DNA of 46,687 nucleotides from Micrococcaceae bacterium (GTDB taxonomy: Bacteria > Actinomycetota > Actinomycetes > Actinomycetales > Micrococcaceae). The position numbers were made by a program, and so were the translations under genes. Position 1 is the stretch's first letter. Each line of letters begins with the position of its first letter. Below, in pieces: positions 8,306 to 16,828 of this stretch. The notes under the pieces were generated by a model, which was not told the DNA's origin, searched no databases, and was given only the letters and a program-made list of their open reading frames with translations. The stretch spans positions 1 through 46,687 of the forward strand of contig JAODMR010000131.1 in the NCBI GenBank assembly GCA_025465475.1, given 5' to 3'.

Positions 8306-9613
8306 ATGAACACCGAGACTTTCAGCGCCAATGCTGCCGCCGAAAACCTGACCGAGGAAGCCGTCGATGCCCTGCTGCGTGCGGACGCGCAGCAGGGCGA
8401 CGGCCCACACCCGCACCTTGCGCTGTTTTCCTCACGGGCGGCGAATATCAAGCAGTCGGCAGTCCGGGACGTTTTCGAGATCAGCATGAAGCCGGGACTC
8501 GTATCACTGGCCGGCGGAAACCCGTACCTGGCTTCCCTTCCGCTGGCGGACCTGGGGCGGACGGCGTCGCGGATCATCTCGGAGACGGGCCTGGAGGCCC
8601 TGCAGTACGGGGGCGGGCAGGGCACGGCAGAGCTTCGCCAACAGATTTGCGACGTCATGGCCGCTGAAGGGCTGATGGACGCCGACCCGGAGAACGTGGT
8701 TGTCACAGCCGGGTCCCAGTCCGCCCAGGACGTCGTGGCGAAGGTTTTCTGCGATCCGGGTGACGTCGTCCTGATTGAGGACCCGACCTACGTTGGAGCC
8801 CTGAACACGTTCGAGGCTTATCAGGTGGACGTCCAGCCGGTTCCCGTCGACGGTGACGGCTTGGTGCCCCACCTTCTGCAGGAACGGATCACCGAACTCA
8901 GGGCAGCCGGCAGGACCATCAAGCTGCTCTACACGATCCCCAATTTCAACAACCCCTCCGGAGTCCTGTTGTCGGCAGGCCGGAGGCAGCAGATCGTGGA
9001 TATCTGCCGGGCGGAGAACATCCTGGTGGTGGAGGACAACCCCTACGGCCTGCTGACTTTCGACGGCGAGGTGGTGCCGCCGCTGCGGGCAGGCAATCCG
9101 GATGACGTACTGTACCTCGGCTCGTTTTCGAAGATCTTCGCCCCCGGCCTGCGGATCGGCTGGGCGCTGGTCCCCGCCCATCTCAAGCAGCGCTTCTACC
9201 TTGCCAGCGAGGCGGTAACCCTGTGCCCGCCAACCTTCAACCAAATGCTGATTTCGGCCTACCTCCGCGACTACGACTGGATGGGGCAGATCCGCACGTA
9301 CCGGCGGCTCTACCGGGAGCGCTGTGCCGCGCTGCTGGACGCGCTGGCGGAGTACATGCCCGACGGCGTGCAGTGGACCCGGCCGTTGGGAGGCTTTTTT
9401 GTGTGGCTGACCCTGCCCGGGCAGGTGGACACGTATCCGTTGCTACAGCCCGGTATTGATGCCGGAGTTGTTTTTGTGCCGGGCGCGGCGTTCACCGCAA
9501 CGCCGGGGCCGAGCAACACGCTTCGGCTCGCGTTCAGCGCCGTGCCGCCGGAGAGCCTGCGCGAAGGCGTCCGGCGGCTGGCACCCGTGCTCGCCGCCGC
9601 CCTGGCCGGCTGA
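8306..9613 (+). CDS. PLP-dependent aminotransferase, class I/II (2-aminoadipate/KAT-like)
   Basis: A 435-residue fold-type I aminotransferase. Family features in order: SLAGGNPYLASLP near residue 66, ALQYGGGQGTAELRQ, VVTAGSQSAQD, the cofactor-ring motif YTIPNFNNPSGV (about 210-222), DNPYG, and the Schiff-base lysine in SFSKIFAPGLRIGW (about 274). This pattern is that of the AadAT/LysN group and of the aminotransferase domain of MocR regulators, but the N terminus here is a short non-HTH extension, so it is a stand-alone enzyme. The substrate is unknown; branched-chain, aromatic or alpha-aminoadipate substrates are typical. It follows ald and could supply or remove alanine-linked amino groups (inference). 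Confidence 0.88.
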   Translation: MNTETFSANAAAENLTEEAVDALLRADAQQGDGPHPHLALFSSRAANIKQSAVRDVFEISMKPGLVSLAGGNPYLASLPLADLGRTASRIISETGLEALQYGGGQGTAELRQQICDVMAAEGLMDADPENVVVTAGSQSAQDVVAKVFCDPGDVVLIEDPTYVGALNTFEAYQVDVQPVPVDGDGLVPHLLQERITELRAAGRTIKLLYTIPNFNNPSGVLLSAGRRQQIVDICRAENILVVEDNPYGLLTFDGEVVPPLRAGNPDDVLYLGSFSKIFAPGLRIGWALVPAHLKQRFYLASEAVTLCPPTFNQMLISAYLRDYDWMGQIRTYRRLYRERCAALLDALAEYMPDGVQWTRPLGGFFVWLTLPGQVDTYPLLQPGIDAGVVFVPGAAFTATPGPSNTLRLAFSAVPPESLREGVRRLAPVLAAALAG

Positions 9614-9617
9614 TCCC

Positions 9618-9644
9618 GCTGCTTCGGCCCCTGGCGGAAGCGGC
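9618..9644. terminator. convergent terminator hairpin
   Basis: GCTGCTTC (9618-9625) pairs with GAAGCGGC (9637-9644), including one G-T pair, around a short loop. It lies in the 78-bp gap between two convergent genes, so it may stop transcription from both sides. There is no T tract. Confidence 0.45.
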
Positions 9645-9691
9645 CCCCTGACCCCGCTGCCGCTCGTCCTGGCCGGAGCGGACGCCTGGCG

Positions 9692-11122
9692 CTAGTCCAG
9701 CAGCAGGGCCGGTTCCTCGAGGATGGCAGCCACGTCAGCCATGAAGCGGGCGGAGAGGTCGCCGTCGACGACGCGGTGGTCGAAAGAGCCGCCAAGGGTG
9801 GTGATCCACCGTGGAATCACTTCCCCATCGAGCACCCAGGGCTTCTGCTTAATGGTGCCGAAGGCCACGATGGCAACCTCCCCCGGATTGATAATGGGGG
9901 TTCCGGTGTCGATGCCCAGCGACCCGATGTTGGTGATGGTCAGGGAACCGCCCTGCATCTCCGCCGGCTGGGTCTTGCCCTCACGCGCCTTGGCGGCCAA
10001 CGAATTGAGCGCGATAGCCAGCTCCTTCAGCGACAGGTCCTGCGCGTCCTTGATGTTCGGCACCATCAGCCCGCGGGGGGTGGCAGCCGCAATGCCGAGG
10101 TTCATGAAGTGCTTGACGATGATTTCATCGCCGGTCCAGGTCGCGTTGACGGAGGGGTTGCGGGCCGCGGCCCAGATGACCGCCTTGGCCAGGATCAGCA
10201 GCGGTGAAACCCGGATGCCCTCAAAGTCCCGCGAGGCCTTGAGCCGCTTGACGAACTCCATGGTGCGGCTGGCGTCGACGTCGACGAAGATGCTGACATG
10301 CGGGGCGCTGAAGGCGCTCTGGACCATGGCGTTCGCAGTGGCCCGCCGGACACCCTTCACCTTGATGCGTTCGATCCGGTCCTCGTCAGTTCGGGCTGCA
10401 GGCTGCCAGAAGCTCCCGGCCCCGGCCTGTTCGGCCGCCCGCTGCTCCTGGTAGCTGAGCAGGTCCTTTTTGGTGACCTCACCCGAGCGGCCGGTGGGAG
10501 ACACGTCGGCCAGGTTGATTCCCAGATCCTTGGCGGCCTTGCGGACCGGTGGCTTGGCCAGGACCCGGGCGTCGGAGGCTGATGCGGCCGCTGGGGTGGC
10601 GGCTGCCGCAGGAGCCGCGGGCGGTTGGATATGCGCTGCGGGAGCTTTGGGCCGCACGCCGGCCGATACAGCCGACGGCGGGGACGGAACCGGCGCCGCC
10701 GAGCCCAGGCGTACCCGCCGTCGGACCGGATCTGCCTTGGGTCCGGACCCGACCAGGGGTCCGGCCGCCGGCTCCTCCTGTTCCGGTGCGGGGGATCCGT
10801 ACAGGGGAGCAGGTTCGGCAGCGCTGGTTCCGGTCACGACCGGCGCGGGTGTCCCTGTCGGCACTGCTGCAGCCGGCGTTTCGGAACCGATGCTGATGAT
10901 GGGAGTGCCCACCAGGACGGTGTCACCCTCCGCCACGTGGAGCTGTGCCACCAGGCCCGCGTACGGGGAGGGCAGCTCGACAATGGATTTGGCGGTTTCG
11001 ATTTCCACCAGCACGTCGTTCACGGCCACCAGGTCGCCGAGTTTGACCTTCCACGAGACGATCTCCGCCTCGGTCAGGCCCTCGCCGACATCCGGCAGCT
11101 TAAAGGTGAAGAGATCTGACAA
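9692..11122 (-). CDS. 2-oxoacid dehydrogenase complex E2 (dihydrolipoamide acyltransferase)
   Basis: A 476-residue E2 subunit. Residues 1-80 are one lipoyl domain with the lipoylated Lys45 in [11 protein letters not shown]. An alanine/proline-rich linker follows. About 165-205 is the E3/E1-binding domain ([18 protein letters not shown], then [14 protein letters not shown]). The C-terminal 230 residues form the catalytic core, ending in [14 protein letters not shown] with catalytic His449. The true start is probably the TTG at 11122, with AGGGGA 6-7 nt upstream and 10 nt after the E1beta stop; the longer in-frame ORF reads through E1beta in another frame. It transfers the acyl group to CoA. 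No E3 gene is in the window, so lipoamide dehydrogenase must be shared. A branched-chain substrate is likely but not proven. Confidence 0.93.
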   Translation of the reverse strand: MSDLFTFKLPDVGEGLTEAEIVSWKVKLGDLVAVNDVLVEIETAKSIVELPSPYAGLVAQLHVAEGDTVLVGTPIISIGSETPAAAVPTGTPAPVVTGTSAAEPAPLYGSPAPEQEEPAAGPLVGSGPKADPVRRRVRLGSAAPVPSPPSAVSAGVRPKAPAAHIQPPAAPAAAATPAAASASDARVLAKPPVRKAAKDLGINLADVSPTGRSGEVTKKDLLSYQEQRAAEQAGAGSFWQPAARTDEDRIERIKVKGVRRATANAMVQSAFSAPHVSIFVDVDASRTMEFVKRLKASRDFEGIRVSPLLILAKAVIWAAARNPSVNATWTGDEIIVKHFMNLGIAAATPRGLMVPNIKDAQDLSLKELAIALNSLAAKAREGKTQPAEMQGGSLTITNIGSLGIDTGTPIINPGEVAIVAFGTIKQKPWVLDGEVIPRWITTLGGSFDHRVVDGDLSARFMADVAAILEEPALLLD

Positions 11123-11132
11123 CGGGTTCCCC

Positions 11133-12107
11133 TTAGTACGCCAGGGCGCGGTCGAGCGCCTCGAGCACACGGTCGATATCGGGCAGGTAATGCTCCTCGA
11201 CGCGGGCCACCGGGTACGGCATGTGGAAACCGCCAATCCGAAGGGCGGGAGCCTCCAGCGCGTAAAAGCACCGTTCGGTGATGCGGGCGGCAATTTCCCC
11301 GCCCAGGCCGCCGAAGGTGGGCGCCTCATGGGCGATAAGGAGCCGGCCGGTCTTTTGCACCGACGTGGTGATGGTGTCGAAGTCGATCGGTGACAGGGAC
11401 CGCAGGTCGATCACTTCCACGCTGGAGCCGTCCTCCGCCGCAGCTTCTGCCGCGGCCAGTGCCACGGGCACCAGGGGCCCGTAGGCGACGATGGTCGCAT
11501 CCGTACCCTGGCGCAGCACGTGGGCCTGAAACGGATCACCGGGAGCCGAGCCCAGGTCCACGTTCCCCTTGAGCCAGTAGCGGCGTTTGGGCTCGAAGAT
11601 GATGACCGGGTCAGGGCAGGTCACTGCCTGCTGGATCATCCAGTACGCGTCGTTGGGATTGGACGGCGTCATGATACGCAGGCCCGCAGTGTGGGCGAAC
11701 AGGGCTTCCGGGGACTCCGAATGGTGCTCCACGGATCCGATGCCCCCGCCGTAGGGAATGCGGATGACCACCGGGGTGGTCAACTGGCCGTTGCTGCGGG
11801 CATGCATCTTGGCCAGCTGCGTGGTGATTTGGTTGAACGCCGGAAAGACGAATCCGTCGAACTGGATCTCGCAGACCGGACGATAGCCACGCAGGGCCAG
11901 TCCGATCGCCGTGCCGATGATGCCGGCTTCGGCGAGCGGGGTATCAACCACCCGCTCCGGGCCGAATTCCTTTTTCAGCCCCTCGGTGACCCGGTAGACG
12001 CCACCGAGGGCGCCGATATCCTCCCCCATAAGCAGGCTCTTCGGCTCATTCCGGAGGGTGGCGCGCAGTCCCTCGTTGATGGCTTTCGCGATGGTTAACG
12101 TCGTCAT
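11133..12107 (-). CDS. 2-oxoacid dehydrogenase E1 component, beta subunit
   Basis: A 324-residue E1beta subunit of the thiamine-diphosphate decarboxylase, full length for the family. It shows the TK-pyrimidine domain start ([20 protein letters not shown]), GEDIG, the conserved [38 protein letters not shown], and the C-terminal transketolase domain with [11 protein letters not shown] and [17 protein letters not shown]. It pairs with E1alpha as an alpha2beta2 heterotetramer. Its start ATG overlaps the E1alpha stop by 4 bp (ATGA), a sign of translational coupling. The similarity pattern fits both the branched-chain and the pyruvate/acetoin type complexes. Confidence 0.94.
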   Translation of the reverse strand: MTTLTIAKAINEGLRATLRNEPKSLLMGEDIGALGGVYRVTEGLKKEFGPERVVDTPLAEAGIIGTAIGLALRGYRPVCEIQFDGFVFPAFNQITTQLAKMHARSNGQLTTPVVIRIPYGGGIGSVEHHSESPEALFAHTAGLRIMTPSNPNDAYWMIQQAVTCPDPVIIFEPKRRYWLKGNVDLGSAPGDPFQAHVLRQGTDATIVAYGPLVPVALAAAEAAAEDGSSVEVIDLRSLSPIDFDTITTSVQKTGRLLIAHEAPTFGGLGGEIAARITERCFYALEAPALRIGGFHMPYPVARVEEHYLPDIDRVLEALDRALAY

Positions 12108-13333
12108 GCAGCGCCGCCTTCCGTGCGGTCCGAAGCGGTGGTTCCGGCGGAATCGCCGGCGGCGAAACGGGCCTCGTAGCGTTCAAACCACTCGAGTTCC
12201 TCGGTGACCAGGGGGTGGGCCTGCGCGTACACGTTTGCAAAGGCGCTGCGGATATCGGGGAGCGTCATGGCGAGGGTCGCCTTTCGGACATAGGCGGCCA
12301 GCTCGTCGCCGTCAGCCCGGACCTGCGCGAAGAAGTCATCATCGGCCAGGTTCTGCGCCCGCAGGAACTTCTCCAGCCGGACCAGTGGGTCCTTGGCCCG
12401 CCACTTGTCCTCCTCCACGGCCAACCGGTACTTGGTGGGATCGTCGGCGGTGGTATGTGCGCCAAGCCGGTAGGTGAAAGCCTCGATCAGGACCGGTCCT
12501 TCGCCGGAGCGGGCATGTTCCAGCGCCCACTGTGAGACGGCGTAGACGCCCAGCACGTCATTGCCGTCCACACGGATGCCGGGCATGCCGTACCCGTCGG
12601 CCCGGTTGACCAAGGGGATCTTGGACTGGACCTCAAACGGGACAGATATGGCCCAGTGATTGTTTTGGCAGAAAAACACCGTGGGCGCCTGATAGGACGC
12701 GGCGAACACCATCGCCTCGTGAACGTCCCCCTCTGAGCTCGCGCCATCCCCAAAAAAAGCAACCGTGGCGGCCGGTGGCAGGGCCGGATCGGCAGCACGA
12801 TCACGTTGGATCCCCATGGCGTACCCGACGGCGTGCAGCGTCTGCACGGCAAGGACCAAGGTGTAGAGGTGGAAATTGGTGTCCTTGGGGTTCCACCCTC
12901 CGTTGGAGATGCCGCGGAAGAGCCGCAGCAGCTGGGCAAGGTCCACGCCACGGGTCAATGCGACGCCGTGCTCCCGGTAGGTGGGAAACAGGTAGTCCTG
13001 CGGCTCGGTGGCCGTGCCCACGCCAATTTGGGCGCCTTCCTGGCCGGTCAGGGGAACCCACAGCGCGAGTTCGCCCTGGCGCTGGAGCGCCGTGGCTTCC
13101 TGGTCGAACCGTCGAACCGCTGCCATATCGCTGTAGAAGCGGCGCAGCTGGTCCGGCTGGAGGGCGTCGATGAAAGCGCTGTACTCGGCGTGCCGGTGCA
13201 GCACACCCCGCTCGTCCAACAGCTGCACCATGTCCCCGGCAGGCAGGCCCGCGGTGGCCTCCGCTGCAGCCTCCGCCCGGTCGTCCGGTTCCATACCCTC
13301 AAACTCGGTGGTGGGTAACTGGGCAGCGCCCAT
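12104..13333 (-). CDS. 2-oxoacid dehydrogenase E1 component, alpha subunit
   Basis: A 409-residue E1alpha subunit, first gene of the operon. The thiamine-diphosphate/Mg2+ motif spans about 195-225: FFGDGASSEGDVHEAM ending in FFCQNN. TGQEGAQIG and FPTYREHGVALTRG are also family features, and the phosphorylation-loop-like region YRLGAHTTADDP is present. The ATG at 13333 has GAGGAGACGG just upstream. E1 decarboxylates the 2-oxoacid and passes the acyl group to the E2 lipoyl lysine. The neighbouring aminotransferase gene could supply its 2-oxoacids. The promoter region carries a striking inverted repeat (13378-13423). Confidence 0.94.
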   Translation of the reverse strand: MGAAQLPTTEFEGMEPDDRAEAAAEATAGLPAGDMVQLLDERGVLHRHAEYSAFIDALQPDQLRRFYSDMAAVRRFDQEATALQRQGELALWVPLTGQEGAQIGVGTATEPQDYLFPTYREHGVALTRGVDLAQLLRLFRGISNGGWNPKDTNFHLYTLVLAVQTLHAVGYAMGIQRDRAADPALPPAATVAFFGDGASSEGDVHEAMVFAASYQAPTVFFCQNNHWAISVPFEVQSKIPLVNRADGYGMPGIRVDGNDVLGVYAVSQWALEHARSGEGPVLIEAFTYRLGAHTTADDPTKYRLAVEEDKWRAKDPLVRLEKFLRAQNLADDDFFAQVRADGDELAAYVRKATLAMTLPDIRSAFANVYAQAHPLVTEELEWFERYEARFAAGDSAGTTASDRTEGGAA

Positions 13334-13377
13334 ACCGTCTCCTCGTCTGCCGCCTTTGCAAGATCAGCACACCTCGG

Positions 13378-13423
13378 GGATATATGCACTCTAAGTTATA
13401 CATTCCGGCGCGCGCATATATCC
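13378..13423 (-). promoter_or_regulatory. promoter/operator of the 2-oxoacid dehydrogenase operon
   Basis: A perfect 10-bp inverted repeat, GGATATATGC (13378-13387) and GCATATATCC (13414-13423), is centred 36 bp apart in an AT-rich island. Between and beside the arms are -10-like sequences on the minus strand (TATAAC at 13400 to 13395, or GAATGT overlapping it) and a TTGACG -35 candidate (13428 to 13423). The arms therefore bracket the promoter, the arrangement of a repressor or Lrp-type regulator. No regulator gene is adjacent. Confidence 0.5.
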
Positions 13424-13481
13424 GTCAACTCTTGCTCTTACTCTAACGTCACTGCCGGTTTCGGCCCGTGTAGCGGACCCG

Positions 13482-14603
13482 CTAGGAACGGCGGGGCGGA
13501 TTTGTGTAAGCCGAACACAACGCCAGGAACCGGGTGTTCGCTTCCTCCTCACCGATGCTCACGCGGACCCCCTCGTCCCCGAAGGCGCGCACTGAGAGCC
13601 CGCGTCGACCGGCTTCAGCGGCGAAATCCGCGCTGTGGCGTCCAAGATTGAGCCAGACGAAGTTTCCCTGCGCGTCGGGAACGTCCCAGTCCAGGCTGCG
13701 CAGTCCGGCCAGCACACGGTCGCGTTCGTCGACCAGGTCCTGCACGCGGCGGCTCACCTGGTCAAAATGCTCCAGGGACGTCACGGCGGCATGCTCGCCA
13801 ATGGTGGAGACCGCGAAGGGTGTTGCCGCGATGCGAAGGTACCGGGTCAGCTCGGGTCGCGAGATGGAGTAGCCGACACGTAAGCCAGCGAGTCCGTGGG
13901 CCTTGGAAAACGTGCGCAGCACCACCACGTTGGGGTATTTGCGGTACAGGTCCAGGCCGTCCACGGCGTTCGGATCGCGGACGAACTCTTGGTAAGCCTC
14001 GTCGATCACCACCACGACGTCCGAGGGAACCGAGCGGAGGAACGCCTCGGTTTCATCCGCCCGAAGAACAGGGCCGGTCGGGTTGTTGGGGGTGCACAGC
14101 AGGATGACCCGGGTACGGTCAGTGACGGCTGCGGCCATGGCCGCCAGGTCATGGGTGCCATCTGCCCGCAGCGGCACCTGCACGCTTTCGGCTCCGGCCA
14201 GGCCCACGCAAATGGGGTAGGCCTCAAAGGACCTCCAGGCGTAAAGGACCTGATCGGGAACGCCGGCTTCGTCCTGGCCTGCGAAGGTGGCCAGCAACTG
14301 GTTCAGTGCGCCCAGACTTCCGGCACCGCTGACAATATCGTCCGCGGGGACCTGCAGGAACTCCGCGAGCGCGGTGCGTAGGCGGGTGGTCATCGGATCC
14401 GGATAGCGGTTGATATCGGTCGGCAGCGTGATGGCCTCCAGCACGGCGGGAATCGGGTCAAGGGGGTTCTCATTGGAGGACAATTTGAAGCTCTGCAACC
14501 CCTCCACCGGCACCGGCGGCTTCCCCGCGGTATAAGCCGGCAGGCGTCCCAGCACGGACCGGGGACGGATAACGGCAGCTTCCGGCAGCTTCTCAGGTGT
14601 CAT
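13482..14603 (-). CDS. hisC: histidinol-phosphate/aromatic aminotransferase family (HisC/Pat)
   Basis: A 373-residue class II aminotransferase. Features in order: KLSSNENPLDP (substrate-binding start), RYPDPMTTRLR, SGAGSLGALNQLL, CTPNNPTGP (cofactor contact), VIDEAYQEFV, and the Schiff-base lysine in TFSKAHGLAGLRVGY. It converts histidinol phosphate or aromatic amino acids to the 2-oxo compounds. No other his genes adjoin it; actinobacteria often carry a second HisC-like enzyme serving phenylalanine/tyrosine (Pat), which fits the position before a 2-oxoacid dehydrogenase operon. I chose the ATG at 14603 over a TTG two codons upstream because a TAGGCT -10 ends exactly 6 nt before the ATG. The biochemical role stays ambiguous between HisC and Pat. 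Confidence 0.88.
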   Translation of the reverse strand: MTPEKLPEAAVIRPRSVLGRLPAYTAGKPPVPVEGLQSFKLSSNENPLDPIPAVLEAITLPTDINRYPDPMTTRLRTALAEFLQVPADDIVSGAGSLGALNQLLATFAGQDEAGVPDQVLYAWRSFEAYPICVGLAGAESVQVPLRADGTHDLAAMAAAVTDRTRVILLCTPNNPTGPVLRADETEAFLRSVPSDVVVVIDEAYQEFVRDPNAVDGLDLYRKYPNVVVLRTFSKAHGLAGLRVGYSISRPELTRYLRIAATPFAVSTIGEHAAVTSLEHFDQVSRRVQDLVDERDRVLAGLRSLDWDVPDAQGNFVWLNLGRHSADFAAEAGRRGLSVRAFGDEGVRVSIGEEEANTRFLALCSAYTNPPRRS

Positions 14604-14609
14604 GGACAA

Positions 14610-14615
14610 AGCCTA
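14610..14615 (-). promoter_or_regulatory. leaderless -10 element (TAGGCT) of the HisC-like gene
   Basis: Minus-strand TAGGCT is followed by 6 nt and the ATG at 14603. No Shine-Dalgarno is present. This supports the ATG over the upstream TTG. Confidence 0.5.
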
Positions 14616-14783
14616 GTACGGGGCATCAGGGGAAAAATCGCTGATTCCGCGGGGTCCTCCCCCTTCACCTGGCGGGTCCGGTAGGACCATGCGGTCCTGC
14701 CGGAACGCAACTCTTTCCGACGATCCCCCCCACGATGCCCGAATACCGCTGCAACTTAGGGGAACCTGTGGAAGCATGGCCGC

Positions 14784-15203
14784 ATGTTCAAGTTCCTGGT
14801 CCGCATTCTGGTCAACGCCCTGGCGTTGTGGATCGCCACCCTGGTCCTGCCAGGACTGGATGTGACGGCGCGCTCCAGCGCAGGCTCCGAGCTGGTTCAG
14901 GGCCAACCTGAGCTGGGGACGGCGCTGGCTTTTGTTTTCCTTGGGCTGATCTTCGGCATTGTCAATGCCCTTATCCGTCCCATCGTTCGCTTGCTGGCCC
15001 TGCCCGTCACCGTGCTCACGCTGGGCTTGTTCGCCATTGTCATCAACGCGGCAATGTTGTGGCTGACCGCATGGCTGAGCACCTTCACGCCGGTCAGGCT
15101 GACAATTGACACCTTCCTGTGGACTGCCGTCCTGGCCGCCATCCTGATCAGTGTGGTCTCGATGGTGGCCAACGCCATCACCGGCGTGAACCGGAAGCGG
15201 TGA
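14784..15203 (+). CDS. phage-holin-superfamily-IV-like small membrane protein
   Basis: A 139-residue protein with four hydrophobic segments (about 8-25, 45-62, 68-98 and 110-132). The segment FGIVNALIRPIVRLLALPVT followed by LTLGLFAIVINA is the hallmark of the family annotated as phage holin family (mycobacterial type, PF04020). Despite the name these proteins are chromosomal and widespread in bacteria; lytic function is not shown. It is divergent from the HisC-like gene and lies 110 bp before purB. A 9-bp inverted repeat right after its stop may end its transcript. Confidence 0.85.
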   Translation: MFKFLVRILVNALALWIATLVLPGLDVTARSSAGSELVQGQPELGTALAFVFLGLIFGIVNALIRPIVRLLALPVTVLTLGLFAIVINAAMLWLTAWLSTFTPVRLTIDTFLWTAVLAAILISVVSMVANAITGVNRKR

Positions 15204-15207
15204 CAGG

Positions 15208-15253
15208 CTTCCCCTGTCGACCGGCCGGTTCCGAACGGGAGATCCAGGGGAAG
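15208..15253 (+). terminator. inverted repeat between holin-like gene and purB
   Basis: CTTCCCCTG (15208-15216) and CAGGGGAAG (15245-15253) form a 9-bp stem starting 5 bp after the stop codon. The 28-nt loop holds a second palindrome, ACCGGCCGGT (15221-15230). It could be a terminator or a structured purB leader; no T tract follows. Confidence 0.4.
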
Positions 15254-15313
15254 GAGCGCGCGTCCCCTCCCCGCCCCGGCAGACGGGCTGCCGCTTCGTG
15301 AAAGAATTGGGCC

Positions 15314-16747
15314 ATGGCTGACACCTTCGCTGCACGCATACCATCAGGTCGACTCGCTCTTGCTGCCGTGGGAGGTGTGGCCCTTGGTCCCCTTGACGGC
15401 CGGTACTCCGCCGCAGTGGCCCCCCTGGTGGACTACCTTTCCGAGGCTGCCCTGAACCGGGATCGGGTCGCTGTTGAAGTGGAGTGGCTGATTCATCTCA
15501 CCGGTAACAGGGTGCTGCCGGGGACCGAACCACTCACCAGCGAGCAGCAGGCGGGGTTGCGGTCCATCGTGACCGAGTTCGACACCGACGCCGTGGCGGA
15601 ACTTGGCGTCATTGAGAAGGTCACCGTCCACGACGTCAAAGCGGTTGAGTACTTTATCGGCCGCCGGTTGCCCGGCCTCGGCATCGGCCACCTCACGCCG
15701 CTGGTCCACTTTGGCTGTACCAGCGAGGACATCAATAACCTGTCTTACGCCTTGGGCGTGCAGGGCGCCGTCCGCAACGTCTGGCTTCCCGCAGCCCGTT
15801 CCCTGGTCGCCAAGATCGGGGAGATGGCGCAAGCCAACCGGACCATTTCCATGCTCTCCCGCACCCATGGACAACCAGCCACTCCCACGACGCTCGGCAA
15901 GGAACTTGCCGTCTTCGCGCACCGGCTGGGCCGCCAACTGGACCGAATCGCCGCCACGGAATACCTCGGCAAGATCAATGGGGCGACCGGCACCTATGCC
16001 GCCCACTATGCCGCTGTGCCCGGTGCGGACTGGCAGGACGTCGCGCGTGCCTTCGTGGAGGGTCTGGGACTGACCTGGAATCCGCTGACAACGCAGATTG
16101 AAAGCCATGACTGGCAGGCAGAGCTGTATGCCGACATGGCACGGTTCAACCGCATCCTGCATAACCTCGCCACCGATGTCTGGAGTTACATCTCCATCGG
16201 ATACTTCGCCCAGGTCCCGGTCGAAGGGGCGACCGGATCCTCCACCATGCCGCACAAGGTAAACCCGATCCGGTTCGAAAACGCCGAAGCAAACCTCGAA
16301 ATCTCCAATGCCCTGCTGGACACCCTGGCCGCCACGCTGGTCACCAGCAGATGGCAGCGCGACCTCACCGACTCCTCGTCACAGCGGAACATCGGTGTCG
16401 CCATCGGGCACTCCCTGCTGGCCATCAACAACGTGCTGGGCGGCCTCGGCCGGCTCGACACGGCGGAGAAAGTCCTGGCGGGCGACCTTGAACAGAATTG
16501 GGAAGTCCTCGGCGAAGCCATCCAGATGGTGATGCGGGCCGAAGCCGTGGCCGGCGTACCCGGCATGGACAACCCGTACGAGCGGTTGAAGGAGCTGACC
16601 CGGGGGCAGCGCGTGGATGCGGCCCGCATGCAGGAGTTCGTCTCCGGACTGGGCCTGTCCCCGGAAGCGGAACAGCGCCTGCTCGCTCTGACTCCTGCCG
16701 GCTACACGGGCATCGCGGCCCAGCTGGTGGATCACCTGGGGGCCTAA
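15314..16747 (+). CDS. purB: adenylosuccinate lyase
   Basis: A 477-residue enzyme of purine synthesis. It cleaves fumarate from SAICAR and from adenylosuccinate. The start region LGPLDGRYSAAVAPLVDYLSE is typical of the long (E. coli-like) PurB class. His-containing motifs TSEDINN and SRTHGQPATPTT and the fumarase/lyase signature GSSTMPHKVNPIRFENAE (the flexible catalytic loop) are complete. Length is normal for this class. The ATG at 15314 is not preceded by a strong Shine-Dalgarno, so a slightly different start is possible. It is flanked by hairpins on both sides and seems monocistronic. Confidence 0.96.
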   Translation: MADTFAARIPSGRLALAAVGGVALGPLDGRYSAAVAPLVDYLSEAALNRDRVAVEVEWLIHLTGNRVLPGTEPLTSEQQAGLRSIVTEFDTDAVAELGVIEKVTVHDVKAVEYFIGRRLPGLGIGHLTPLVHFGCTSEDINNLSYALGVQGAVRNVWLPAARSLVAKIGEMAQANRTISMLSRTHGQPATPTTLGKELAVFAHRLGRQLDRIAATEYLGKINGATGTYAAHYAAVPGADWQDVARAFVEGLGLTWNPLTTQIESHDWQAELYADMARFNRILHNLATDVWSYISIGYFAQVPVEGATGSSTMPHKVNPIRFENAEANLEISNALLDTLAATLVTSRWQRDLTDSSSQRNIGVAIGHSLLAINNVLGGLGRLDTAEKVLAGDLEQNWEVLGEAIQMVMRAEAVAGVPGMDNPYERLKELTRGQRVDAARMQEFVSGLGLSPEAEQRLLALTPAGYTGIAAQLVDHLGA

Positions 16748-16749
16748 CA

Positions 16750-16776
16750 GCCGGCAGGGTTTCGCCACCTGCCGGC
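16750..16776 (+). terminator. purB terminator hairpin
   Basis: A 9-bp stem (GCCGGCAGG at 16750-16758 with CCTGCCGGC at 16768-16776) lies just after the purB stop codon. No T tract. A possible -10, TACGAT (about 16782-16787), for the next gene follows directly. Confidence 0.6.
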
Positions 16777-16828
16777 CGGACGTACGATGGCAGGTGCCGG
16801 CCATCCCTGCCACTCCCGAGGCGGAACC

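Noticed and set aside
9692-11329. 545-residue version of E2
   Set aside because: The first 69 residues read through E1beta in another frame; the TTG at 11122 has a good Shine-Dalgarno and gives the normal lipoyl-domain N terminus.
14784-15203. Prophage remnant
   Set aside because: The holin label is only a family name; the gene sits among housekeeping genes and no other phage gene, integrase or att site is present.
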